A stretch of DNA of 15,776 nucleotides, from positions 1 through 15,776 of the forward strand of contig JAJZWQ010000068.1 of NCBI GenBank assembly GCA_021846605.1, in the 5' to 3' direction. The notes under the pieces are model-generated. The model was not told the origin of the DNA and made no database searches. It worked only from the letters and a program-made list of their open reading frames with translations. The stretch is from Bacillota bacterium (GTDB taxonomy: Bacteria; Bacillota_E; RBS10-35; JAJYVN01). Positions 6,557 to 13,814 of this stretch are shown one piece after another; position 1 is the first letter of the stretch, and each line of letters begins with the position of its first letter. The position numbers were made by a program, and so were the translations under genes.

Positions 6557-6568
6557 ATTTACGTAAAT
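6557..6568. promoter_or_regulatory. Palindromic operator candidate upstream of the sugar operon
   Basis: ATTTACGTAAAT is a perfect 12-base palindrome with a central CG, standing out as AT-rich in a GC-rich region. LacI-family operators are even-length palindromes with central CG, and a LacI-type gene lies in the operon that starts right after it. The TAAATA at 6564-6569 could be a -10 element, in which case the mRNA would start close to the GTG at 6577. No convincing -35 is visible. AP-1-like or CRP-like alternatives are not supported by context. Confidence 0.5.
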
Positions 6569-6576
6569 ACTGGCAG

Positions 6577-7653
6577 GTGACGCGTTTGGTGCGGCTGGGG
6601 GTCGTGGGTGCGGGGCCCGTCATGCAGATGATCCACCTCCCGTCTCTGCGGGCACTGGCGGAAGTCGAGGTCGTCGCGATGGCGGACATCAACCGTGAGT
6701 TGGGGCAGAAGGTGGCCGGCGCCTTCGGCGTCCCGCGCGTGTACGGCGATGTCTCGGAGATGCTGGCGAGCGAACCCGACCTGGACGGCGTGGTCGTGGT
6801 CACTGGCAAGCACTGGCACGTCTCGGCGTGCCTGCCCGCGCTGGAACGGGGTCTGCCGGTGTTCACCGAAAAGCCCCTGGCGGCCCATCTGGCCGAGGGC
6901 CGTGCCATGGTGGACGCGGCGGCCAAGAGCGGGGCGCGGCTCATGGTCGGCTACATGAAGCGCAGCGACCCGTCCTACCTGGAAGCCAAGCGCCGCCTGG
7001 ATGCCGGCGCAATCGGCGAAGTGCGCTACGGCCGACTCCACGATTGGGGCGGCAACTTCGTGGCCGGCGCCCAGGGCGTGGGGACGCTGCGCCTCAGCGA
7101 CGCCCCCCCCGCGGCCCGGGCGGCGGCGCCCGCCGCCCCCGGCAGCCCCCCACCGCCTCCCACCCCGGAACAGTTGCGCCACCGGGCGTTCGACAACTGG
7201 ATCGAGGTCTGGATTCACGACGTCAACCTCGTCCAGGGTCTGTTCGGCACCGTCCAGGAGGTCGTCTGGTCCCGGGAGGGGTCTCCCAAGCTGGCCTTGG
7301 TGCGTTGCGCGCGCGGCGCCACCGTGTTGCTGGAGATGGGGGGGCCGCAGCCCGGCGGCATGCCCTGGGACGAAACGGCGGACCTGTACGGCACGGCTGG
7401 GCGGCTTTCGCTCACCTTCAAGCCGCCCTTCCTCCGACACGCCACCACCCAGTTGTGCATCGAGACGCCGCAGGGGCAGGAGACGGTGCGCTGCGGCCAC
7501 GCGGAGGCGTTCACCGAGGAGATCCGCACGTTCTGCCGGCTCCTGCGCGATGGTGGCGCCCCGGAGTGCGACGGGGCCATGGGCCTGGCCGACATGGAGG
7601 CGTGCGCCCGACTGGTGGACGCCGCGCATCCGGGCTGCGCCGAGCCGCTCTGA
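6577..7653 (+). CDS. Gfo/Idh/MocA-family NAD(P)-dependent oxidoreductase
   Basis: This 358-residue cytoplasmic dehydrogenase acts on sugars or cyclitols. The Rossmann start is GVVGAGPVMQMIHLPSL (dinucleotide-binding GxGxxx loop at about 11-16). The hallmark EKP is at 98-100, with K99 the expected catalytic lysine. WIHDVNLV (212-219) supplies the conserved His-Asp near the active site. A proline/alanine-rich insert (about 176-197, including PPPPPTP) interrupts the region before that motif, probably a surface loop. GTG at 6577 is taken, but GTG at 6589, about eight bases behind AGGTGA, is equally likely and would start MRLGVVGAG. It leads an operon with a sugar isomerase-like enzyme 37 bases downstream. 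Family members oxidise inositol, glucose, glucose-fructose pairs and others; the substrate is not predictable here. Confidence 0.9.
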   Translation: MTRLVRLGVVGAGPVMQMIHLPSLRALAEVEVVAMADINRELGQKVAGAFGVPRVYGDVSEMLASEPDLDGVVVVTGKHWHVSACLPALERGLPVFTEKPLAAHLAEGRAMVDAAAKSGARLMVGYMKRSDPSYLEAKRRLDAGAIGEVRYGRLHDWGGNFVAGAQGVGTLRLSDAPPAARAAAPAAPGSPPPPPTPEQLRHRAFDNWIEVWIHDVNLVQGLFGTVQEVVWSREGSPKLALVRCARGATVLLEMGGPQPGGMPWDETADLYGTAGRLSLTFKPPFLRHATTQLCIETPQGQETVRCGHAEAFTEEIRTFCRLLRDGGAPECDGAMGLADMEACARLVDAAHPGCAEPL

Positions 7654-7690
7654 TCTGAGTTGAGTTGAGTTGAACCGAGGAGGCCGTCAC

Positions 7691-8506
7691 ATGCAGCCGT
7701 GCATCAACGGAGCCACGACCCTCCCCTACACCCTGGAACAGGACCTGGAGGCTGCGGCCGCCGCCGGCTTCCCGATGGTGGAGATCTGGTCTGGCAAGCT
7801 CGGCGCCTACCTGGAGCGGCATCCGGTCCCTCACCTGCGCCAGGAACTGGCCGATCGGGGGCTGGGCGTGGCCGCGATCTGCCCGTATACCCTCCGGATG
7901 TTCGGTGACTGGCACCAAGGCCTGGAACAGATCCGGCGGGCGACCGCCCTGGCGGCGGAGATCGGCTCCCCGCAACTTCTGGTCTGCCCCGATGCGCCCG
8001 GCACGGGAGATGGGGGCCCGGACGTCTACCGGACGGCGGGTGAGCGGGCGCGCGCCTACGGCGAGGTGGCCGCCGCGGCGGGACTGCGACTGGCGATCGA
8101 ACCGTTGGGGGGACACCCCTTCGTCCCCGGACCGCGCCAAGCCGCCGCCATCCTGGAGGCGGCGGACCATCCGGCCCTGGGTGTGATGATGGACACGTTC
8201 CACTATCACAAGTCCGGGGTCTCCGATGCCGACATCGAAGCCATCCCGCCCCGGTGGTGGACGATCCTGCACATCAACGACGTACCCGCCGGCGATCCGG
8301 CGGCGTTCAGCGACGCCGACCGGCTCTATCCGGGCGAGGGCGTCCTGCCCCTGACCCAGACGCTGCAGCGTCTCGCGCGTCTGGGCTTTACCGGCGCCGC
8401 CTCCGTGGAGGTGTTTCGCCGGTCGTACTGGGAGCTCCCCATCGCCGAGATCAACCAGCGCGCCTATGCCGGCGTCACCCAGGCGCTGCGGGCAGCGGAG
8501 GTCTAG
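7691..8506 (+). CDS. Sugar phosphate isomerase/epimerase-like TIM-barrel protein
   Basis: This 271-residue protein belongs to the xylose isomerase-like/AP endonuclease 2 TIM-barrel family. The expected metal ligands and catalytic residues appear in order: E137 in LAIEPLGG, D168 and H171 in MMDTFHYHKSG, H194 in ILHINDVP and E240 in ASVEVFRRSYW. These would bind a divalent metal and support sugar isomerisation, epimerisation or inosose dehydration, usually paired with a Gfo/Idh dehydrogenase as here. The ATG at 7691 is chosen over the upstream TTG at 7670 because GAGGAGG sits eight bases before it. A five-base tandem (TGAGT three times) lies in the 37-base gap to the dehydrogenase. The broken LacI gene follows after 23 bases. 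Substrate unknown; IolE/IolI-like roles are possible. Confidence 0.87.
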   Translation: MQPCINGATTLPYTLEQDLEAAAAAGFPMVEIWSGKLGAYLERHPVPHLRQELADRGLGVAAICPYTLRMFGDWHQGLEQIRRATALAAEIGSPQLLVCPDAPGTGDGGPDVYRTAGERARAYGEVAAAAGLRLAIEPLGGHPFVPGPRQAAAILEAADHPALGVMMDTFHYHKSGVSDADIEAIPPRWWTILHINDVPAGDPAAFSDADRLYPGEGVLPLTQTLQRLARLGFTGAASVEVFRRSYWELPIAEINQRAYAGVTQALRAAEV

Positions 8507-8529
8507 GGGCTGGAGGGCAGGGGTCAGGG

Positions 8530-9173
8530 ATGGGCAAGGTCACGAGCCGCGACGTGGCCAGGGAGGTCGGGGTGTCCCAGAATACGGTCTCCCTGGTGGT
8601 GCGCCACCGCCCGCGGGTCCGGGCCGAGCCGCGGCTGGTGGTGGGGGCCATGGCCCGCCTCCACCACCAGCCCGATGCCGAGGCTTCGGCGTTGCGGAGC
8701 CAGACCACGCAGTCTCTGGCCTTCGTCGTCGCGGCGGGCGACCTGCACAACCACGTGCCCGCCGAACTCCTGGGCGGGCCGGTCGAAGGCGCGACGGCCC
8801 ACGACTTCACCGTCGTGGTGGTGCCCTCGCCCCCGGAGGACTTCCCGCTGGATGTGGCGCTGATGGGCAACTGGTCGGTGGAGGCCGGGCGGGCGGCCGC
8901 CGCGGAACTCCTGGCCCGTTCAACGCGGTCGAGCGCCATCTTCGCCCTCAGCGACAGGCGGCGGGCGCGGCCGGGCGGGCGGTGTCCGCCGACGTGGCGG
9001 TCATCGGCTTTGACAACGTGGAGTGGGCGCAATACTGCGGCCGGCCACTGACGACCGTGGAGTTTCCGCTGCGGGATGTCGCGATCTCGGGGGTGGATCG
9101 CCTGTTGGGCAACGATCCCGCGGCCCGCTGGACGTCCGCGCCGGCGCGCCTGCTGGTGCGGGCATCCAGTTGA
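8530..9173 (+). pseudogene. LacI-family transcriptional regulator with internal deletion and frameshift
   Basis: The N-terminus is a clear LacI headpiece: SRDVAREVGVSQNTVSLVVR followed by the hinge region. The start of the effector domain reads SLAFVVA and then DFTVVVVPSPPEDFPL. The frame then jumps directly to GNWSVEAGRAAAAELLARS and AIFALSD, which normally lie about 120-130 residues further on, so the middle of the sugar-binding domain is missing in frame. After ALSD (about 8957) homology continues in another frame with RQAAGAAG and DVAVIGFDNVEWAQY to the end (stop 9171-9173). A loss of four bases between GAC repeats would explain the shift. As written, the frame-1 product reads out of register to 9051. 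The headpiece could still bind DNA but would not sense sugar normally. It sits inside the sugar operon, behind GGAGGGCAGGGG. Confidence 0.75.
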
Positions 9174-9220
9174 ATCCGCCCACGCCGGTCCGGGCGCGGA
9201 TCAAGTCTGGAGGGGTGGAG

Positions 9221-11326
9221 ATGGGAGTCACGCCGTACGCCGGTGGGGACGGCAAGGTCAGTCGTCGACGGATGCTGCGGACCACGCTCATGGCCGCAGC
9301 GGGGGCCACGGCCGGGTGGGCGCTGGCGGCTTGCGGCCCGGCGGCCAAGCCCGCGGCCACCAAACCCAAGATCCTGCTCGTGTGGGAACCCTGGCGGGTC
9401 ACCTGGGGCTCGGGATGGGATCAGATCTTCTACACGTACACCGAGCCGTTTCGCAAGCTGTATCCAGGGGTGGACATCAAGGTGTCCGCCCCGACGTCGT
9501 CAGACGACGACGCCCTGGTGGCCACCGAGATCCTGGGGGGAAGCGGCCCGGATGTCTTTTCGGGCTTTGGCCCCTCCTCCCTGATCGAGTCCAACCTGAT
9601 GCTGGACCTCAAACCGTACATCACCGAACAGCAGATCGACCTGAGCGTCTTCGACGCCGGCCAACTGGCGCACTTCGTCACGCCCAACGGCATCTACGGG
9701 CTCCCCGCCGAGCTGTCGACGACGGCGGTGCTCGTGAATCTGGGGGTCCTGGACAACCTGGGCTACGCCCACCCGTCGACCACCTGGACGACGACGGATG
9801 CCGCCAAGCTGTGGAGCGAGGTCACCACGCCGCAACGCACCGGACATTCCGTGTGGATGTCCGTCGCGTCGGGCCTCCCCGGGGAGTACCTGTGGCGCAG
9901 TTACGGCGCCTCGATCGCCGAGCACAACTTCTCGATGCACTGCGCCCTGGACAGTTCCGAAGCCCTGGATTTCGCCAACTGGTTCTACCCGCAGGTGCAC
10001 GCGGGGAGCGTCGCGATGGGCACCAACCTGTCCAACGTGTATTCCGGGGCCCTGGTCACCGCAACGGTCGGCAGCTGGCAACTGCCCGAACTGGCCACAA
10101 ACATGACGGGGATCAACTGGACCCTCTACCCCACCCCCGCCGGGCCGTCGGGCAGCACCTCCTATGCCGGGCGTGACTACTACGCCGTCAGCGCGCGGAC
10201 CCAGCACCCCAAGGAGGCGGCCGCGTTCCTCCTCTGGCTGACCACCAGCAAGGCATGGCTGACCACGCTGATCAAACTGCAACTGGTCATCCCGCCGACG
10301 CGTCCGTACTGGAGCACCTGGGTGAACACCGTCCAGAACGTCGCCCCGCCGCTGCTCAGCAAGAACCTGGAGGCGTTCGTCTCCGCCCCCCTGAACGGCA
10401 AAGCTTACGCCCATCCGGACTTCCAGTACCAGAGCGACTACGCGTACACCCTCATCGGCAAGTACACGCAGCAGGTTGCGAACCGGACCATCAGTTGGCA
10501 GGACGCCGTCTCGGAGGGGGTTCCGCAGGTGTATGCCTTCGAGAAGGCCGCCGCCGCCCAAGGGGTGCTCCTGCAAGGCGTGAGCAAGCTCCTGCAACAG
10601 GCGTCGGCATCCAAGACACCGATCACCTTCCCCGCCCCCACCCCGACGGGGATCGGCGTGCCGTCGTCCCAGCCCCCTGCCGGATACATCACCAACAAGG
10701 GCACCACCTGGACTCTGGTGGGCGACGGCAGCGACATCTGGGCCACCAGCGACAATGGCACCTTCGCCTGCATACCGGCGACGATCAGCCAGGCCCGCTA
10801 CACCTGCCGCGTCACATCCCTGGCCAACATCGACTGCCCGCACCTCAGCCAGTGGTCCAAGGCCGGGCTGATGGTGCGCATGGACCTCAGCGATGACACC
10901 ACAATGATGGACATCGTGGTCAGCGGTGGGAACGGGGTCTTCATCGACAGCCGGAATGCCCCGGGGGCACAGGCCACGCAACAGAGCCCGTCCTCCTCGA
11001 CGGCCACCACGGGCCTGGTGGGAAGCAGCGTGCTGACCAAGCCGGAGAACCCCACGACCCCACACCAGAACCGCCTGCTGAACCCGATCTGGTTGCGGCT
11101 GGAACGCAAGGACGCCACCTGGACCGCATTCACGTCCCCCGACGGCAAGACGTGGACCCAGGCGGGCATGCCCGCCACCCTGGCGATGGCCGGCTGTTAC
11201 GTGGGCCTGTGTTGCACGTCCCACAACGATTCGTTCCAAGGGAGCGGGCGGATCCAGGCCACCTTCGACAGCCTGGACTTCTCTCCGAGCCTCGAGGTGC
11301 AACTGGGGGTCCCCGGCGGGGCGTGA
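9221..11326 (+). CDS. Tat-exported lipoprotein: family 1 solute-binding protein with C-terminal concanavalin-like domain
   Basis: This 701-residue extracellular sugar-binding lipoprotein is much longer than the usual 400-450. The signal has twin arginines (SRRRML, 14-19), a hydrophobic stretch and a lipobox LAAC with C38 as the lipidated residue. Residues about 42-460 resemble ABC family 1 sugar-binding proteins (PFRKLYPGVDIKV, GGSGPDVFSGFGPSS, NGIYGLPAELSTTAVLVN, HPKEAAAFLLWLT). After a Pro/Thr/Ser linker (about 465-490) come about 210 residues like the concanavalin-type DUF1349 fold (SKAGLMVRMDLSDD, SGGNGVFIDSR, WTAFTSPDGKTWTQAG, CYVGLCCTSHNDS). Several cysteines there could form disulfides. 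The ATG at 9221 is chosen for GGAGGGG just upstream and because the signal starts there. It is last in the operon; no permease or ATPase follows. The extra domain may hold a glycan at the cell surface, which is inference. Confidence 0.88.
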   Translation: MGVTPYAGGDGKVSRRRMLRTTLMAAAGATAGWALAACGPAAKPAATKPKILLVWEPWRVTWGSGWDQIFYTYTEPFRKLYPGVDIKVSAPTSSDDDALVATEILGGSGPDVFSGFGPSSLIESNLMLDLKPYITEQQIDLSVFDAGQLAHFVTPNGIYGLPAELSTTAVLVNLGVLDNLGYAHPSTTWTTTDAAKLWSEVTTPQRTGHSVWMSVASGLPGEYLWRSYGASIAEHNFSMHCALDSSEALDFANWFYPQVHAGSVAMGTNLSNVYSGALVTATVGSWQLPELATNMTGINWTLYPTPAGPSGSTSYAGRDYYAVSARTQHPKEAAAFLLWLTTSKAWLTTLIKLQLVIPPTRPYWSTWVNTVQNVAPPLLSKNLEAFVSAPLNGKAYAHPDFQYQSDYAYTLIGKYTQQVANRTISWQDAVSEGVPQVYAFEKAAAAQGVLLQGVSKLLQQASASKTPITFPAPTPTGIGVPSSQPPAGYITNKGTTWTLVGDGSDIWATSDNGTFACIPATISQARYTCRVTSLANIDCPHLSQWSKAGLMVRMDLSDDTTMMDIVVSGGNGVFIDSRNAPGAQATQQSPSSSTATTGLVGSSVLTKPENPTTPHQNRLLNPIWLRLERKDATWTAFTSPDGKTWTQAGMPATLAMAGCYVGLCCTSHNDSFQGSGRIQATFDSLDFSPSLEVQLGVPGGA

Positions 11327-11367
11327 GCCAGACCCGGCCCAGCGGCCGACCACGCTCCCAAGACGGT

Positions 11368-11411
11368 GCGTGGTGCGGGAGGCGGGACCTGGCCCACCTC
11401 CCGCACCACGC
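11368..11411 (+). terminator. Strong GC-rich hairpin ending the sugar operon
   Basis: GCGTGGTGCGGGAGG (11368-11382) pairs perfectly, over 15 bases, with 11397-11411. The 14-base loop contains a further GGG/CCC pairing. It begins 42 bases after the stop codon of the solute-binding protein. No T run follows, so it is a U-less terminator or an mRNA 3'-end stabiliser rather than a classical intrinsic terminator. Confidence 0.6.
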
Positions 11412-11514
11412 GATGACGCTCACCATCCGCGGCGCAACTTCCGATGAAGGGGGGCCTACCCCCCACCGAAGCCGTCTCCACCTGATCCCGCCCCTGGCCC
11501 CTTGCCCGGTTTTC

Positions 11515-11535
11515 CCAGCTCTTGTGCTGGTTTTT
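11515..11535 (+). terminator. Small intrinsic terminator candidate
   Basis: CCAGC (11515-11519) and GCTGG (11526-11530) form a five-base stem with a six-base loop, immediately followed by TTTTT (11531-11535). The stem is short but the T run directly after it fits plus-strand termination, perhaps as a back-up to the hairpin at 11368-11411. Confidence 0.4.
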
Positions 11536-11626
11536 GGTAGCAGACAACGGCCTTTGGACACCGCACAGGAACGGCGCCGGTCTCACGGGAAGGGCAACAT
11601 GCGGTGTCAGCAGATGCCCGATTTGC

Positions 11627-11809
11627 CTAAACTCGACGGCGCACCGCGGTACACCCCCACGCCTGCCCCGGAGCAAGGCATCGACCTGCCTCGCCGAGAA
11701 CCGCCGGAGTCCAGAGTTGGCCAGCGACCGCCCAACGGTAGACCGTGCGGACGGAAATGCCGAGACGTTTCACTATTTGCCCCGTCGAGAGCACCCGTTC
11801 GCCTGTCAT
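11627..11809 (-). CDS. Small excisionase/MerR-like helix-turn-helix protein, probably degenerate
   Basis: A 60-codon frame starts MTGERVLSTGQIVKRLGISV and continues RTVYRWAVAGQL, an excisionase-type (MerR-like) helix-turn-helix. In intact relatives this is followed by a GGHRR-like wing. Here the frame turns to TPAVLGEAGRCL, whereas the neighbouring frame reads LDSGGSRRGR at the same place, so a small indel has probably cut off the wing. AGGGG sits four bases before the ATG. It lies just downstream of, and in the same direction as, the SLH-domain protein gene, 52 bases from its stop. Such small HTH proteins serve as excisionases or accessory regulators of mobile elements, but nothing else of an element is visible. 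It is likely a remnant; a short functional DNA-binding peptide cannot be excluded. Confidence 0.5.
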   Translation of the reverse strand: MTGERVLSTGQIVKRLGISVRTVYRWAVAGQLWTPAVLGEAGRCLAPGQAWGCTAVRRRV

Positions 11810-11861
11810 GCCCCTATGATCTACCCTGGGCAGACGATGTCAGGAGGCAAAGGTAGCTCCA

Positions 11862-13814
11862 TCAGAAGGTGGTCGTGCCCAGAAACGCCCGAGCCAGGAG
11901 AACCGCGGCCTGGGCCCGGGTCAGGGACCCGGCGGGGTCGAAGGTGTTGTTGCCAATGCCTTGGGCCAGTCCGCTCTGTTGCGCCCACCCGACCGCTCCC
12001 CGGTACCCGAGCGGGATGGCGGCGGAATCCGCGAACGTGGGCGTGGCCGAGACGTGGCCGGCCAGGGACCGGACCATCCAGGCCGTGAACTGGGCGCGAC
12101 TTGCGGATCCGTCGGGCGTCATGGTTGCACCGGAAGTCAGGACACCGGAGTTCAGCGCCCAGGTTGCGGCAGGCTGTGCCCAGGTGGGGAACGCGGAGAG
12201 GAACGAGGCCGGGGCTTGGCCGCCGTCCCCGGGCGGCTGACCGACGGCCCGGTAGAGCAGTGTCAGGGCCTGGGCCTGCGTCAAAGGCGTGTTGGGGGAA
12301 AAGGTGCCCGGGCCCGTCCCCTGGATCCAACCTTGCAACTTGGCCGCGTAAATGTCCGAGAGGGCCCATGGCACGGAACCGACATCGGAAAACGGCGCCC
12401 CGCCGGCAAGCAGGGCGGGCGGGCTGATCGCCCTCACGCCGACTCCGGAAGGCAGGACCAGCAGCCCGCCGATCTGCTGGACCTGGCTCCAGTGGAAGGC
12501 ATCCGGCACGGAATACGACACGCTCAGGTTGGAAGCAGAGGTGCCGGTGACGAAAACACGGCCGCCCTGGCTCCAGGTGACGGGGGTGTCGCCCGCTGTG
12601 GTGAAGGCCCACTCCTGGTCAAACGGCTGGCTTGGCCCGCTCGCCATCTGGAGCGTGCCCTGGATTTGGACGGTGTAGGTGGTAGCGGGTTGAAGCGGGG
12701 TCTGGGCGATCAGGGCGACGGAGTTCCCCATGGTGACGCCGCTGTAGGTGGGGTTGGCATCGGTCCAGGTATGGTCATCGTACTCCCATGCGGGCACCGG
12801 CCCGGCGCTGTCCGAGAGGGTGGCGGACGACACTTGAACCGACTTCACGTCGGCTTCGTTGAAGGACATCGTGATGGGGTACCCGGCGGTCGTGGCCGTG
12901 GTCTTCCCCTGGAGCGGGTTCGGGTCCTCACCGTAGAACGTGGTGCCCACGCCGATCTGCCCTGGGTAGGGGTACTCGGTGACGGCCGGCGCCTTGCCGG
13001 TACCCGCGAGGCCCACGTCCATGACGAACGCCGAGACTGTACGGTTCGTCAGCCCGACGCCGATCAGGTTCGTTTGGGGAGACAGCATCCCGAGCCGGTG
13101 CCAGATGGTGTCCATCAGGCTACTGATGGCCTGGTGGGCCGTCAGTGGCTCTGTGGACTCCGCCATCACCTCTCCGGAAGGCGCACCGAACCCGAAGCCC
13201 TGGTCACGGGTCCATGGCCACTGTCCGGTAAAGCCGGCCAGCGCTGGGTTCGTCTCCTCGTGGATGCTGACCGAGCCGCCCGAGTAAAGGCTCCAGTTGT
13301 CGACGACGTAGCGGGCGTGCGCCAGCGAGGCCGCCTGCAAAGAGGTGTTGGCCGCCACCGGCGGCAGGCCCAGCTTTACCCGGATCCGGTTCAGGTCGAC
13401 CACCGCCTGGGCTGTGTTGAGCGAAACCCCAGGCAGGGTCGTCGCGGCGTCCGCCGCTACCGTGAAGTGTATGGGGAGGGTCAGAGGGTTATAGCTGCCG
13501 CCGCCGGCCCTGGTGCCCGTGACGGTGATGGTGCCACTGTAACTACCGGGCTGCAGTGGCTGGAGCGGGGTGTACCAGTAGCCGCCGTTGCCATAGGACA
13601 GCGGAACGGTCTGGCCCTGGAGGGACAGCACGACGTGCAGATTGTCGCCGGGGGATGGGTTGAGGCGCAGACCGATGACAGGCTGCTGGACCTCCAATGT
13701 TCCGCTGGGGGTCGGCGGGTAGTAGTTGTACGCCAGAGCGGGGGACGTGAAGAGGAGAACGGCTGCGGATACGGCGGCAGCGGCGGATCTGCGGCGCCAG
13801 CGGTTACCCAACAC
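11862..13814 (-). CDS. Secreted surface protein: CAP domain, Ig-like domains and three SLH domains
   Basis: This is a 650-residue cell-surface protein. The signal peptide has RWRRRS, a hydrophobic core and a probable cut after ALA in TSPALAYN (about residue 28). Residues about 30-120 look like a beta-sandwich. Residues about 128-268 are a CAP/SCP-PR1 domain (AVVDLNRIRVKLGLPPVAAN, ASLAHARYVVDN, SIHEETNP, LIGVGL). Then a Big_5-like Ig domain (PITMSFNEADVKSV to EWAFTTA) follows, and near 474-650 three SLH repeats (PFSDVGSVPWALSDIYA, GTFSPNTPLTQAQALTLLYR, NNTFDPAGSLTRAQAAVLLAR). SLH repeats bind secondary cell-wall polymer, so it is S-layer-associated. The start is the GTG at 13812-13814 or the TTG three bases on, because GGAGGAG lies just before them; the longer frame to 13904 adds non-signal sequence. 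CAP function in bacteria is mostly unknown. Confidence 0.88.
   Translation of the reverse strand: MLGNRWRRRSAAAAVSAAVLLFTSPALAYNYYPPTPSGTLEVQQPVIGLRLNPSPGDNLHVVLSLQGQTVPLSYGNGGYWYTPLQPLQPGSYSGTITVTGTRAGGGSYNPLTLPIHFTVAADAATTLPGVSLNTAQAVVDLNRIRVKLGLPPVAANTSLQAASLAHARYVVDNWSLYSGGSVSIHEETNPALAGFTGQWPWTRDQGFGFGAPSGEVMAESTEPLTAHQAISSLMDTIWHRLGMLSPQTNLIGVGLTNRTVSAFVMDVGLAGTGKAPAVTEYPYPGQIGVGTTFYGEDPNPLQGKTTATTAGYPITMSFNEADVKSVQVSSATLSDSAGPVPAWEYDDHTWTDANPTYSGVTMGNSVALIAQTPLQPATTYTVQIQGTLQMASGPSQPFDQEWAFTTAGDTPVTWSQGGRVFVTGTSASNLSVSYSVPDAFHWSQVQQIGGLLVLPSGVGVRAISPPALLAGGAPFSDVGSVPWALSDIYAAKLQGWIQGTGPGTFSPNTPLTQAQALTLLYRAVGQPPGDGGQAPASFLSAFPTWAQPAATWALNSGVLTSGATMTPDGSASRAQFTAWMVRSLAGHVSATPTFADSAAIPLGYRGAVGWAQQSGLAQGIGNNTFDPAGSLTRAQAAVLLARAFLGTTTF

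Larger units (their letters stand above)
11327..11626. other. Intergenic region with two hairpins
   Basis: No gene is evident. The stretch starts with the strong operon-end hairpin (11368-11411), continues with GC-rich sequence without motifs, and holds a second, smaller terminator-like hairpin with a T run (11515-11535). Short open frames crossing this region are not protein-like. Confidence 0.5.

Noticed and set aside
7656..7675. TGAGT tandem repeat between dehydrogenase and isomerase
   Set aside because: Only three copies of five bases; too short to call a regulatory or variable repeat.
9500..11353. A 617-codon minus-strand open frame
   Set aside because: Antisense to the binding-protein gene; no recognisable motif and no plausible start.
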